From Kitagawia praeruptora (taxonomy: Eukaryota; Streptophyta; Magnoliopsida; Apiales; Apiaceae): a stretch of DNA of 64,000 nt. Of this stretch, positions 32,037 through 44,199 are shown piece after piece. The position numbers and the translations under genes are program-made. The stretch spans positions 93,330,001 through 93,394,000 of the forward strand of contig CM075345.1 of the NCBI GenBank assembly GCA_037693485.1, read 5' to 3'. Every line of letters begins with the position of its first letter. Within the stretch, counting starts at the first letter, position 1. Below the pieces are notes generated by a model, which did no database searches, had not been told where the DNA came from, and saw only the letters and a list, made by a program, of their open reading frames with translations.

Positions 32037-34972
32037 TCCGTTTGTCATTGCAGGGTGTTGAGCAGGTTGAGCGAGTGACCTGGATTTTGGACAGTGGATG
32101 TTCAAGGCATATGACTGGTGACAGAACCCTGCTGAGAAATGTGGTGGAGAAGGCCGGCCCAGTAGTCACCTTTGGAGATAACAACAAAGGTAGAACTGAT
32201 GGATATGGCAGACTTGAAGCTGGAAATGTTATCATTGATGAAGTCTCTTTTGTGAAAGGACTTGAGCACAATTTGTTCAATGTTAATCAATTCTGTGACA
32301 AAGGATATGAAGTTTATTTCAACAAGAAGAATTGTCTAATTTCACACAAGAGACATGAAAAGCCACAACTGACAGGAGTTAGAAAAGGCAATCTGTACAT
32401 TGCCAATATGAACTCAGGAAGCACTGCAAAAATTACTTGCTTCTACACTAAAGCATCTAATGACGAGAGTTGGCTATGGCACAAGAAACTTTCTCATCTA
32501 AATTTCAAGACAATGAATTCTCTAGTTAAAAGAGAATTGGTGAGAGGTTTGCCTTCAATGGAATTCACTCAAGAAGGACTGTGTGATGCATGTCAAAAAG
32601 GCAAGCTAAAAAGGGCAAGTCACAGGAGCACTGACACATCTTCAATAACTGAACCATTACAATTACTTCATATGGATTTGTTTGGTCCAGTTAATGTGAT
32701 GTCTATGTCAAGGAAGAGATATGCTCTTGTGATTGTTGATGATTTTTCAAAGTACACATGGGTCCTATTTCTGAATTCTAAAGATGAAACTCCACAGCTA
32801 GTGATTGATCACATCAAGTTGATTGAGCTGGATTCTAAGTATCCAGTGAGAGCTATAAGATCAGATAATGGAACTGAATTCAAGAATGAAGTTCTGAATG
32901 ATTTCTGCACTGAGAAGGGTATAACCAGACAATATTCAGCACCAAGAACTCCTCAGCAAAATGGGGTAGTGGAAAGAAAGAATAGAACCTTGATTGAAGC
33001 TGCACGTACTATGTTAAGTGAATCAAGGCTTCCATTGTACTTTTGGGCTGAAGCTGTCAACACTACTTGCTATACCCAGAATCGAACTCTTATCAACAAA
33101 GACTTGATGAAGACACCTTATGAAGCTATGAATGAAAAGAAACCAACACTCAAATACTTTCATGTATTTGGAGCAAAATGTTTTGTGCTTAAAGAAGGAG
33201 ATGATCAAGGTGGAAAATTTGAGGCCAAAGCACATGAAGCAATGTTTATTGGTTATACAAGAAGAGCTTACAGGGTGTACGTGATTGATCAACAGAAAAT
33301 GAGTGAAAGTGTCAATGTAACATTTGATGACACTAAACTCCCTAATATCCAATCTAAGGATTCATCTGAAAAGCTATCTTTTGATGATATGACAGATCCA
33401 GATTCAGATGATGACAATCCACCTGATGTTTTTGCTGATGCTAATGACAACAATGATAATGGTGATGATGATGATGATCAGGGTAATGGTGGTGAAAACA
33501 ATGATAATAATGTAGATACACCTGACACTCCTGAACATTCATCCAGTCAACCTGGCAACAACTCAGGGGGGGATAATGAAGGATCAACTAGTCATACTCA
33601 ACATCACAATGAAGAACAAGGCGAATCATCAAGATTAAATCTTCCAAGACAAATAGTTTGGAATAGAGCTCATCCTTTTGAGCTAATTATTGGTGATCCA
33701 GATGTTAGAGTTAAAACTAGAAGTGCTACTCAAAATCAATGTAACTATTCAGGGTTTCTATCTGAAATGGAACCTAAGAAAACTGAGGAAGCTCTTTCTG
33801 ATCCTGATTGGGTGATTGCTATGCAAGATGAACTCAATCAATTCAAACAACAAGAAGTATGGAAGCTGGTACCCAGACCTACAAACAGAACTGTGGTTGG
33901 CACTAGGTGGGTATTCAGAAACAAACTTGATGAAGATGGCACAGTGACGAGAAATAAAGCAAGACTGGTAGCAAAGGGTTATTCACAAGCTGAAGGAATT
34001 GATTATGATGAAACCTATGCACCAGTGGCAAGACTTGAGGCTATCAGAATATTCTTGGCATTCGCATCATTCTCAAACTTTAAGGTTTATCAAATCGATG
34101 TCAAGAGTGCTTTTCTGAATGGTAAGCTAGATGAAGAGGTATATGTAGAACAGCCCCCTGGCTTTGAAGATCCAGGATTCATGGATTATGTCTACTTTCT
34201 CTTCAAGGCTATTTATGGTCTCAAGCAAGCACCAAGGAAATGGTATGATACTCTATCTGAATTCTTACTTGAAAATGGTTTTGTTAGAGGTGTCATAGAC
34301 AAAACTCTCTTTACAAAGAAACATAAAAATGATACAATATTAGTTCAAATCTATGTGGATGATATAATATTCGGGTCTACTAATGATCTTCTTTGCAAGA
34401 AATTTGCTAAGTTAATGCAGGGTAAGTTTGAAATGAGCATGATGGGTGAGCTGAAGTTCTTTCTTGGATTGCAAGTAAGTCAAAGGACAGATGGGATATT
34501 TATCTGTCAATCCAAGTATGTCAAAGAGCTTCTCAAGAAATATCAAATGGAGGACTCATCTTCAGCAAGAACACCATCATCTACAGCTGTCAAATTTGGA
34601 GCATGTGAAAATTCTGCTAAGGTAGATATCACAAGCTACAGAGGTATGATAGGCTCATTACTTTATCTTACTGCAAGTAGACCAGATATTATGCATGCTA
34701 CATGTTTGTGTGCAAGGTTCCAATCGGATCCTAGAGATGTTCATCTCATTGCTGTAAAACGAATCTTGAGATATCTTAAGGGTACGCCTAACTTAGGCAT
34801 CTGGTACCCTAAAGATTCTGGTTTTAATCTTGTTGGATATACAGATTCAGATTATGCAGGAAGTGTTGTAGATAGGAAAAGCCCCTCTGGGAGTTGTCAA
34901 TTCCTAGGTGGCAGGTTGGTTTCCTGGTACAGCAAACAGTTTCCAACTCAACAGCCGAAGCTGAATATATAG
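32015..34972 (+). CDS. SIRE-like copia pol: protease, integrase, RT (element II)
   Basis: Opens in the overlap with gag in another frame. Domains in order: protease WILDSGCSRHMTGD (about 32082), the GAG-pre-integrase zinc finger (WLWHKKLSHLNF, then CDACQKGK), the integrase core with the DDE residues in LHMDLFGPV, IRSDNGTEF and PQQNGVVERKNR, an acidic low-complexity linker (about 33380-33620), RT (VDVKSAFLNG-type block near 34100; YVDDIIFGST near 34352) and the start of RNase H (YTDSDYAG). The frame ends early at 34970 because a small deletion near 34940 shifts it. Integrase-before-RT order confirms Ty1/copia. Confidence 0.9.
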   Translation: MGSEEGLIRLSLQGVEQVERVTWILDSGCSRHMTGDRTLLRNVVEKAGPVVTFGDNNKGRTDGYGRLEAGNVIIDEVSFVKGLEHNLFNVNQFCDKGYEVYFNKKNCLISHKRHEKPQLTGVRKGNLYIANMNSGSTAKITCFYTKASNDESWLWHKKLSHLNFKTMNSLVKRELVRGLPSMEFTQEGLCDACQKGKLKRASHRSTDTSSITEPLQLLHMDLFGPVNVMSMSRKRYALVIVDDFSKYTWVLFLNSKDETPQLVIDHIKLIELDSKYPVRAIRSDNGTEFKNEVLNDFCTEKGITRQYSAPRTPQQNGVVERKNRTLIEAARTMLSESRLPLYFWAEAVNTTCYTQNRTLINKDLMKTPYEAMNEKKPTLKYFHVFGAKCFVLKEGDDQGGKFEAKAHEAMFIGYTRRAYRVYVIDQQKMSESVNVTFDDTKLPNIQSKDSSEKLSFDDMTDPDSDDDNPPDVFADANDNNDNGDDDDDQGNGGENNDNNVDTPDTPEHSSSQPGNNSGGDNEGSTSHTQHHNEEQGESSRLNLPRQIVWNRAHPFELIIGDPDVRVKTRSATQNQCNYSGFLSEMEPKKTEEALSDPDWVIAMQDELNQFKQQEVWKLVPRPTNRTVVGTRWVFRNKLDEDGTVTRNKARLVAKGYSQAEGIDYDETYAPVARLEAIRIFLAFASFSNFKVYQIDVKSAFLNGKLDEEVYVEQPPGFEDPGFMDYVYFLFKAIYGLKQAPRKWYDTLSEFLLENGFVRGVIDKTLFTKKHKNDTILVQIYVDDIIFGSTNDLLCKKFAKLMQGKFEMSMMGELKFFLGLQVSQRTDGIFICQSKYVKELLKKYQMEDSSSARTPSSTAVKFGACENSAKVDITSYRGMIGSLLYLTASRPDIMHATCLCARFQSDPRDVHLIAVKRILRYLKGTPNLGIWYPKDSGFNLVGYTDSDYAGSVVDRKSPSGSCQFLGGRLVSWYSKQFPTQQPKLNI

Positions 34973-35292
34973 CTGCTGGAAGCTGTTGTGCACAGATCTT
35001 GTGGATTAGGAATCAGCTAAGGGACTATGGCTTTGTACTTGACAGGATTCCTATCTTGTGTGACAATACAAGTGCCATAGCAATCTCCAACAATCCTGTG
35101 CAGCATACGAGGACAAAGCACATTGATATCAGGTATCATTTCATTAGAGAGCATGTCATGAATGGTACCGTGGAGTTACATTTTGTACCCACGGAAAAAC
35201 AAACAGCAGATATTTTTACTAAGTCTCTTGACGAATCCACATTCACCAGAATTGTTGGTGAATTAGGTATGTTAAATAGTCCTAGTAATTAA
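34935..35292 (+). CDS. RNase H tail of copia element II pol
   Basis: Continues RNase H in the next frame after the small deletion: NSTAEAEYIAAGSCC, DNTSAIAISNNP, HIDIRYHFIREHV, and the usual ending DIFTKSLDESTF to TAA at 35290. An intact copy would have this joined to the preceding frame. Confidence 0.85.
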
Positions 35293-36949
35293 ACTAGTTA
35301 ATATATGAGGTTTGCTCTTTAATAATTTATAAGTGATTACTTTGTAAATATTTGTTATTAAAATCACTTGTATAATTATTTTATCAACTTATTTTCTTGC
35401 TTGTTAACTCTTAAATCATTGTCATTATCTTCTTAATATATTCCTACTTACTTCTTTTAATTTTAGAATATTTTAATTTTCTTTAAAAATATTTTTCTCA
35501 ATTTTTACAAGTTGAAATTAGTGAGAAATCTATTTTTGTTGAAAATTACTTTTTAATATTTGTGTTGATTTAATAAGTCATATTTTCTTTTTAAATGGTT
35601 TTCTATAAGAAAGTTATTTTATTAAGAAAATATATAGATTTATTAATTTACTACAAATATTTATGTAAATAGTTAATAGTTTATTCAATATTTTGTAGTG
35701 TTTGTCCTTTTGTTATTATTGTTTGATTTCGTAAAAAGGATAACCTATGGTATTTTTAGTATTTACTATTTAGCTGTTTTTAAGTAGTTATATTGTTGTA
35801 AATATTTTTACAAATTATTTTCTTTTATTTTTAATATTCTGTAAATATTATTAATACAGTTATTTTTGAATAAAAAAAATAATAATAATAAAAATATAAA
35901 AAAATATAAAAAAAATCGTAATTTTCTTTTCTTTTTAGTTTTTATTTAATATTATTATTATTATGTATATTATTATTATGTATATTATTTCTTATTTTGT
36001 ATATTATTTTTCATGTGTATATAAATAGTTTGTATAGTTTTTCAGTTTAGTCACTATACTTTCAAAACTTACAAACAGGTTCCTGTACTTGGTTCTTTTG
36101 TACATATTCTGTTTAACACACACATACCATGCTGTTTTAACTTCTAATCTTTGTTGTGTTGTTGTTATTAACAGAATTTCTTATTAAGGAACATTGTTGG
36201 TATCAAAATGGTATATGTCAATTCAATTGTTTAGGAACTAACGTTTGATTTTCAGGTTCTAACAATTGGAAGACAAGACCTAACAAGTGTTAACAAGTGG
36301 TAACAGTTGGTATCTAACATACAGGATCTAAAACATGATAAAATAGTTTTGTTTGTATTGGTTTAAACATTAACATTCATTAATTTGATTAATAGTTATT
36401 GTTAATTAGATTTTTGTTTATGTTTTTGTTTAGTAAAACCGGCTCAAGATCTATATCTTTCCCATTACTCAAAATTTCTTTCTACAGCTGTGATTGCTTA
36501 CATTGTAAATCTTTTGAAATCACAACTGTACATCATTTCTCTTGAGATAAATGCAATATTTTCTCAGAAAACTTTTCAATGTTAAAAATGCATTCTATCT
36601 ATTGCTCATATTCTGTGATGCAGGTTCATCTAATTGGAATTTTGTTTTCTCACATGATTAGTCACGAGGTTGTAAACCCAACAACTTTTATCCCAGACTA
36701 CAGTCAAACTTAAACACATTCTATATTACCCCCTAAAAGGAAGTAACCTATCAGACTAAAGGTCACCAGGGAGTAACTGCACCTGATGCAGCAAATAAGG
36801 ATGTGTGGGATATTCAGTTGGAGAGTCACTATCTTATACACTAACCAAAATATTTCATATGTACAAAGTGAGAATGCACACACTAAGGATGAATTGATTG
36901 AAACCTATAATCCAACCATTTGACAGTTATGATTATAAGTTAAAGGTTC
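35293..36949 (+). other. AT-rich noncoding stretch of copia element II
   Basis: No gene seen. Very AT-rich (poly-A and TTATTA runs near 35870-35990). Confidence 0.6.
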
Positions 36950-38110
36950 TTTAATGAACCAAGTGTCTTCACAGACATTAGAAGGAAATCTTGATCTCAA
37001 TGCTAAATTTCTAGATCATTGTTTACCTTCTCAGAATTCAAATCTGAAAACCCTAAAAAGGGAAAACTAGCAACTTGTAGATTATGACTCAGATTCATCT
37101 GACGAGTCTAACGAGGATTTAGGATTTGCGAACTCCCATTGCACCACCACTGACCTCTCTTGAAGGGGCTAGGGTGATTTTTCCTTGCAGGTACACTAAT
37201 GGATGTTGGAGCTATGAGTGATATGAGTGATACACTAGTGAGCAAGAGTGTAAACACAGAGAGAAGTGAGACACTCAACACAAATGAGTGGAGAGAAGAG
37301 TGAAACACTTGTGAGGTACACTAAACACTATCACACACTCACCATGAGGAAGAAGATGAAACTTTCTTTCTAACAGAACTCTATAATTGGTACAACTACT
37401 TTGTCAACTAATTGATTGGAGGATTCCTCAACTAAGGGGGAGAAGTAAAGGGGGTACAAGAAAAAGGAGAGTAGGTTAGAAAGGGGAGCATTTACAGACT
37501 GTGCTTTGGAAGAGAAGCAAGTCAAGTTACTAAGGGGGAGCCTTAGATGGAAAAGTAAGGGGAGATTCAGTTGAGAAGAAAGGGGAGATATAAGGAGAAG
37601 ATTACATCACAATACTATTCTATTAGTCTTTCAATGTACTATGTATAAAGGCTAAGTGGAGGAGTAGTAGATTTCCCAGAAGTTATAGAAATGGTATTGA
37701 TTCACCATTGTCTATTTATTAGGAGCAGTTGTTTTTCTTAAGTGAGAAAAGTTGTGTCAGAAAAGGGAAGTGATTGTAAATCAAGAACTGCTGATAATCA
37801 CCAATGTAAGATGTGAAGAATTATCAGGCAGAGATATGAAGAATCAGAAATGAAGATGAGTTATCTATTGAAGATCAGTTCAGTGCTAGAGGAACAGTCA
37901 TCTATCATTTCATCAACTGAGGATTCTGGAATTGTCAAATCTAAACCAGAGAAATTTTTTATGTACTATTTGCTAAGCTCCTAAATGCTTAATCTTTTTC
38001 TTGTTTAAGTGAGTTAGTTATTTGCTAAGCTCCTAAATGCTTAATCTTTTTCTTGTTTAAGTGAGTTAGTTGAGTTATCCTCTAGGTATTTGCTTGTTAT
38101 TGTCTAACAA
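36950..38110 (+). pseudogene. Decayed extra ORF of copia element II
   Basis: Nucleotide similarity to the extra ORF of element I persists although no frame does. ATGAACCAAGTGTCTTCACA at 36954 equals 41040, the stretch up to about 37200 follows 41030-41270 (including the GCAGGTACAC site), and the end near 38075-38120 (GAGTTATCCTCTAGG to the PPT) follows 41925-41979. Many indels and stops in between. Element II is therefore a descendant that has lost this gene yet still transposed. Confidence 0.6.
37968..38071 (+). repeat. 52-bp tandem duplication
   Basis: Two exact copies of a 52-bp unit starting ATTTGCTAAGCTCCTAAATG, back to back, 55 bp upstream of the 3' LTR. Element I has no such duplication at the matching place. 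Confidence 0.9.
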
Positions 38111-38126
38111 ACAAATAGGGGGAGAT

Positions 38127-40222
38127 TGAAAGGCATATGATGTAGCCTATTTGTATTTCGAGGATACAACTCAACTTAAACAAGATTGTAATAGTAAATA
38201 GTATATAGACTGTCACAAGGAATCTCAGATTGTATTATCTGTCAGAAGAAAAAGATCAAGGTCAATCTACAGACTTGAAGATTTACTGCATTGAAAGAAG
38301 CTCAGTCATCTGATCAAGTCTCAGTGAAGTATTCGTTAAAGAAGTGGATTCGTTTAAAGTAACAGAGATTTCAACAGTGACAGAGACAGTACAGAAGATT
38401 AAAGAGAGAGATTGGAAAAGAAAAGGAACCAGATTTTAAAGTCAATATATGAAGAACAGTCATTGCGGTTAGTCACTCATGAACCAGACAGTACATTGAG
38501 TGTCAACATTAAACAGTGGTTGTTTATCATTAACTTCAGTGGTTCAAGATATCAAGACTGGTATGAGAGAAAATCATTGTGCAAGCAACAAGAGTGCTAA
38601 ATTAATTAACCACAAGGATTTTACTATCAAGTGGACTGGCTGTGAAGAAAAGAATTATCATAAAGAAATTTTAAGTGATATATTCTTAATGCTGAAACCC
38701 CGGTTAGAATTGTTGTAATTTTTGCTAAGCAAAAGGAGTCCGGTTTCACATCCTCAAGAGACCGTAGCTTACACCTGGACGGGTTATGAAAAAATAGAAT
38801 TATCACATAAATATGGAAAGTGATATATTCTTAAAGCTGGAACCCCGGTTGGAATTGATATATTTTTTGTTAAGCAAAAGGAGTCCGGTTCCAGACGCTC
38901 AGGTAACCGCAGCTTACAGTTTAAGGATTTATTTATATTGATAAATATTTTATTTATTTGGAAAATTATATTTATAAATATCTAATAATATTATATATTT
39001 ATTTTTATAATTTCTGGATTAAAATAATTATTTATTAATTAAAGATTATAAGCTGTGCGGGTTAAAAATCATTTGAACGAAACCTCTCTTAATTAATTAA
39101 AAGATGGCCAGGCGAATTGATCAAGAATGGTTGATTGATTTATTAAACAAATGAATGAAAAACAATGCCAAGCTGACTTACAAAAGAAGACAACGAATTC
39201 AAAAGTGGCCAGGTTTTTCATTCTAAATTCAATAGTCTGAAAAGAAGATAGTCTGCATGACCAAGAAAAAGAATTATGTTAATTCTTTATTAATTAATTT
39301 AAATTATTTAGTTAACTTAATTAACAAATTAATTCTTCAAGAATTAATTTATTTATTAAGTTAATTATTGAATTAATTAATTTAGAATTAATATAAATTG
39401 CTAAAGACTATCAGAAATGTTTTTAGACTATGGTTTTATTGTTAAAAGTCTATCTCTGATAGTCTGTGAGATAGTCTGCAAAGGTTGATAGTCTGCTAAG
39501 GAAATAGTCTACCAGAAAGTCTGCATGATAGTCTGCCAGAAAAATCATGTATATATTAAAGACTATCAGGATAGTCATTCTGATAGTCTGGAGAAAGAGT
39601 TGGGTAGTCTGCCAAGCCAGATAGTCACACCGGTAGTCTACAAGAGAGCTGATAGTCACACCGGTAGTCTGCAAGTCATTTGATAGTCTCTGGATAGTCT
39701 AAACAAGCATAAAACAAAGTCAGGAGCTTTGTTTTGTTATATAAACCGAAGGCATCAAAGTGAAAGTAAGACACAGACATACACACGGACAAGAAAGACA
39801 CAGAAGCAAAAATATCATATCTCTCTCATCTTTCAAGCTCAAACCAAGCAATTTAATTGCCATAAATTCTTGAGTTCTTTGTATCAAAAATTGTATCCAT
39901 TGGAACTTAATTATTTGTGATTCTTGTACTACTAGCGAATTAAGTTTCCTAGTTCATAACTTGATATCTTGATTTTTATTAACTAAATTAGAAAAGTTCA
40001 GGTCGAATTTTCTAATTAGTTATTAATTACTTGATAAACATTTGTACTGAAATTGTAACACCCATCAAGTTAATATATTGTTATATTCAACTTGAAAATT
40101 TGTTTCAATTAATTCCGCACAAATTTGTTTGAATTAAATTTTATTTAAAGAACAAATTTCGAGAAATTGGTATAGATTGTATTCAACCCCCCCCCCCTTC
40201 TACAATCTTATCGGACCTAACA
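38127..40222 (+). repeat. 3' LTR of copia element II
   Basis: 2096 bp, starts TGAAAGGC after an AATAGGGGGAGAT polypurine tract and ends CCTAACA before tcaag. By eye about 14 single-base differences and one 4-bp difference from the 5' LTR. Confidence 0.93.
38632..39070 (+). repeat. LTR module shared with the Athila element (copy 4)
   Basis: The same module as 27958-28398, in the 3' LTR. Confidence 0.85.
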
Positions 40223-40227
40223 TCAAG

Positions 40228-41759
40228 ATCGAATACCTGAATTTATTAAAATAATAGGGTATGCGGTCGCCAATAATTTGAGGATTAATTTTGGAAAAAT
40301 AGTGCTTGGCCAAATCATTTTAAAAATGAAACGCTTGGGAATAAGAGATTTTCAGACTCAAAATGTCAAATGTCTATATCCAAGGTTTCTACAGTTAATA
40401 TTAAATGATTTTTTGAATGATGAAGACAGGGTACGCTTGGAAAATGGTCAAAAGGTGGAATGTTCTTCTATGAAGACGAATGTAATCAATTACATAAGCA
40501 AAAAGAAATATACGGATGTGCCTACAGTCCTAACTTAATATCTAAAGACTGTCCCACTTCCGTTGTTACCACGACCAGTGAGAGCAGATATACGACAAGG
40601 TAATATTCCAATCCCTGCTATTCCAACCTTTGTATTCCCTATTGTGTCACAGGAAATACAGTTTCTACAGCCCCAAGTGGCCATCTTACCCGACCAAGAG
40701 CAGGAAATCCCACCGACTCTAACACAGGTCGATGAGCCCATTCTACAATTGCAAACACAAACACAACAAACTCCTACACCTCAATTGTCACTTAAACGAC
40801 CAGCCATCAACAATTTTGAGGGAGATAGTGCCTCAGCAGCACCACATAAGGAGTTAGTTACATCAGCCGCTCTACCTCATTCTAAACGAAGTAAACCCAA
40901 TGAACCTGAGGTAACGGCAACTGTTAGTGAAACAATTCTTTCTTATCGAATGAGTGAAAATGTAAATAAGGTTGAATTGACGGGAGCAACTGGTTAATAT
41001 TCCATTTTACGGAAAGATCCATTAGATGGAGGTTCTTTTATGAACCAAGTGTCTTCACAGACATACGAGGGAAACTTGGGTTTTGTGCCATTTAATCGAT
41101 TCAAGTTTAACCTCCCAAAGGGAAAATCTCTGGATCTCTTTCGAGATTTACCACTCTTTACCAGTGGTCGGTAACTCGCTTCATGCGAGGACGGAAACTC
41201 ACGAACGTTCATTGCACCATCCGTGACCTTTGAAAAAAGGGCTAGGATGATTTCATTTGCAGGTACACATATCGGTGGAAGCTCTGGAGGAGAGTTGAGG
41301 GAAACAAGAACAGAACATGTAAGTGTCACCCAAACCACTAAACCGAGTGAATATAGAGTGTTGAGTGAAACACCTGCAGAACGTACGAGTGAGCAACCTA
41401 CTCAACCATATGCACCTATAACCAGAAAGGAATACAGCAGACTCCTTACACGGGTCCAAACAATGGAGAAAGAGTTGTCAAATATTTGTAAGTCCATTGG
41501 AGAAATCAAAAATTTATAACTTATTCAACATGATGTATTCCAGGTTCAATTGAATACCATGGCAACCCAGTTTAATGATGCAATCAACTCCTTGGTAAAG
41601 CCATCTTCGTCTAATTTACCAACTCCACATCCTACTAATCTAGAGGATAACCCAACTGAGGGGGAGAAGGTGGATGATCAAGAAAAATCTACTAGGCGTA
41701 AGGGCAAGGAAAAGGTTGTTGATACGGAATTAAATTTATTTTGGGAAAGGAAAAGCTAA
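40228..41759 (+). pseudogene. Extra (ORF3) gene of copia element I, 3' part
   Basis: Continues the frame opened at 26984. In one frame it reads IPEFIKIIGYAVANNLRIN, then a basic segment (LKMKRLGIRDF, LYPRFLQLI), a stop at 40536, a Pro/Gln-rich stretch (40539-40997, ending in a stop), then from about 41223 ITRKEYSRLLTRVQTMEKEL with a coiled-coil look, a stop at 41517, and a Lys/Glu-rich end to 41757. All four pieces share one frame, so the stops look like point mutations except for the noncoding-looking stretch 40998-41220. I do not recognise a known domain. A splice-acceptor-like TTTCATTTGCAG lies at about 41250. Confidence 0.6.
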
Positions 41760-41979
41760 TGAGAGTATTAGTGCTATGTGGAAAGAAAGCAAAGGCAAAC
41801 TTGAAGATATGTTCAGTCTAGAGGAACAATTGTCTTGCACTTGGAAATCTGGAAAATGTATATATGATCTAGAATGTACTTTAATATTATTTATCTTTGT
41901 ATTTCATTTTTTGTTGTATCAATTGAGTTATCCTCTAGGAATTTGCTTGTCAAACCCTAACAATCAAATAGGGGGAGAT

Positions 41980-43076
41980 TGTAAAGCATAATGTAATGTA
42001 ATATGTAATAGAGGACATATATAACTCAACTAGGATAAAAGATAAATAATATTTATTCTATACAGGGATCGTGAAATTTGAATAACAGGCACCGACAAGG
42101 ATCAAGTCGCTGAAAGAAGTTCATTAACATGATCAAGCCTCAGTGACAGAATAAGATGTACAGATGATTCAGTTGAAGGGCCAAAAGATTCCATGTATTC
42201 AAATTAATTGAAGATACTGCTGCATGCTAATCAATTGGAATGCAACGAATGTGTGAAGATCAAGATCAGTGCTAGTCACTTGTGAACCAGACCAGTGCAC
42301 TAAGTGTCAGCTCATACGAGAAGGATCAACACATTAATTCACAGAAAGAATTGCCAAAGCCTATTGACGCTCAAGGATAGACATAATATCTCAAGGTATT
42401 GTCAAAAATTAATTTACTCTGAAAATTAAATAAGTAACAGATTAATTATTTATCACAAAATAATTAAATTAATCTGGTACTTGAATTATTTTCTGAGATG
42501 AATTAAAACAGCAAAATAAACAGAAGAGAATATGAATAGTAACCGAAATCACTATTCATATGAATAGTAACCGAAATCTATTCATATGAATAGTAACTGT
42601 GGTTGTTGGAATAGTAACTGCGGTTGTTGGAATAGTAGTTGGGGTTGTTGGAATAGTATTTGGGGGTTGTTGGAATAGTGCCAAATAGTTACTTTCTAAA
42701 ATCTATAAATAGGCATGTTGTATTTCATTTCAAAACACACCTCAACACACAACTCTCTCTTCTCTCTCTTATATCTTCTCTGTGTAAGCTGCTAGACAGT
42801 CCATCTAGTAGGAAAGCCGGCTTAGCCCGCTTTCAGGAAGTGTCGGGTAGAAGGTCCTCGTGCCTAAACTATCCTTAGGAGTGTTCTGGTTTTTGAAGCT
42901 AATCCTTTGGATTAGAAGTTGTAACACCTCTCGGTTTTTTATCAATTCAAAGATATTTTCTCGAATTGATTGTGTTATTTCGATTCAGTTGTTGACCTTA
43001 TTTTTCACATTTAAAAAATCCAAATATTTCGAAATAACGTATTCAACCCCCTTTCTACGTTATTCTGGACCTAACA
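41980..43076 (+). repeat. 3' LTR of copia element I
   Basis: 1097 bp, follows the PPT AATAGGGGGAGAT, starts TGTAAAGCATAATG and ends GGACCTAACA. A TATA-like CTATAAATAGG is at about 42702. Where the minus copy has palindromes, this copy has a shorter palindrome tract plus four copies of a unit of about 21 bp (GTTGTTGGAATAGTAACTG) at 42590-42685. Confidence 0.88.
42590..42685 (+). repeat. 21-22-bp tandem repeat in LTR of element I
   Basis: Four units of the form GTTGTTGGAATAGTANNTG with small changes; absent from the other LTR of this family in the window. Confidence 0.85.
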
Positions 43077-43926
43077 GTGTGTATATACCTAAGTGTATGT
43101 ATATTATAAGCGTGTGTGAGTGATTGTGTGAGTACGAGATGTGGGTCAGTGGGTGTGTGAGTTTATGGTTATTAATTTATTATGTGTATATGGCTGATGG
43201 TTGTTGGTTGTGTTGAAAGGTCGAGTTATCCCTCTCCCCTGTATTGTATTGTACTGTACTGTGATGTGTGCGATGAGTATGTAATTATGTGCGATGAGGT
43301 GCCTCCACAAACGCACCTCCATTACTTCTCCACCCAATTTTTCTCTCCTTCTGCAGACACCCAGCTGCCATCTCCTCTGTCTTCAATCCTCTGTCTTCAA
43401 CAACACCCACCACACTCCTAACCACCCCCTCCTCCATCTCACCTCCAACATTCATTCGATTTTATGTAATTTTTTTTATGAATTTATGCTTTTTATGATT
43501 TTTATACTTTTATAATTTTTAATGAAAATTACGATTTTTCTTAAAGTACTTATAATTTTTTAAAAATTTATAATTTTTTTATGATTTTTTTTGAAAGTTT
43601 TCATAATTTTTTATGAATTTTTATGATTTTTTTAAAGTTTTTATGATTTTTTAAAGTTTTTATTAAAAAAATTAGGACTGTGCTGATGTGGCGTATACGT
43701 GGCAGGCTGACAGTGCATCCCAGTCATCAATTAACAGTCAAACAGACGGAGAGAATTTTTGACTGACGACGGTGGGGTAAATGGAAAAAAAAAGTGCAGT
43801 GATGCCTTCGATAGTACAGTAGGCTAAACGGAAATTTTACAATAGTACAGTAGGGAAAGTGACCTTTTGCCCAAATATATTATAAACAATTAAACTCTTA
43901 GCAAGTTATTACATTGATTTGTATGT
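43077..43926. other. Intergenic: GT-rich and AT-rich low-complexity DNA
   Basis: GT-rich to 43290, CT-rich to 43440, then T-rich DNA with repeated TTTTTATGATTTTT (43460-43670). A 13-base ATAGTACAGTAGG motif occurs twice near 43812 and 43842. No gene seen. Confidence 0.6.
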
Positions 43927-43930
43927 CAAC

Positions 43931-44199
43931 TCCAACAATGCTCTTTATTATGATGTTTTATTTTACATTTTATTAACATTTCAATTCCACTCGGACAAAC
44001 AATCAATAGAGGAGAGAGAAGAACCACTATTTTACTGATAAAATATTAACTTAAGAGCTACTAATTACTCCTAGAGGAGAGAGAAAAAACTCTTAACTTT
44101 TTAAAGAAGCCCTAAAAGTCTCTTGGAGACTCATTTTAAGTCATCCTCTCTATATTTTCATTTAAGAGCTTAATAAAAAGCCTCTTGGAGATGCTCTTA
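43931..44199. mobile_element. MITE-like inverted-repeat element
   Basis: Left end CTCCAACAATGCTCTTTATTA and the reverse complement of the right end (CTCCAAGAGGCTTTTTATTA) form imperfect terminal inverted repeats of about 20 bp around 270 bp of noncoding DNA with further internal inverted pieces. No clear target duplication. Confidence 0.4.

Larger units (their letters stand above)
27453..40222 (+). mobile_element. SIRE-like Ty1/copia retrotransposon (element II)
   Basis: Complete 12.8-kb element: 5' LTR 27453-29544, PBS from 29545, gag 29643-32036, pol 32015-35292, 3' noncoding part with a decayed extra ORF, PPT near 38112-38126 and 3' LTR 38127-40222. It is flanked by the 5-bp duplication tcaag (27448-27452 and 40223-40227) and sits inside the extra ORF of element I. 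By eye the LTRs differ at only about 14 sites and a 4-bp indel, so it moved recently. It nevertheless has a gag knuckle mutation, a gag-pol frame break and an RNase H frameshift. Confidence 0.93.

Noticed and set aside
43182..43515. Overlapping ORFs in CT- and GT-rich DNA
   Set aside because: Low-complexity composition and overlapping frames on both strands; no domain or splice support.
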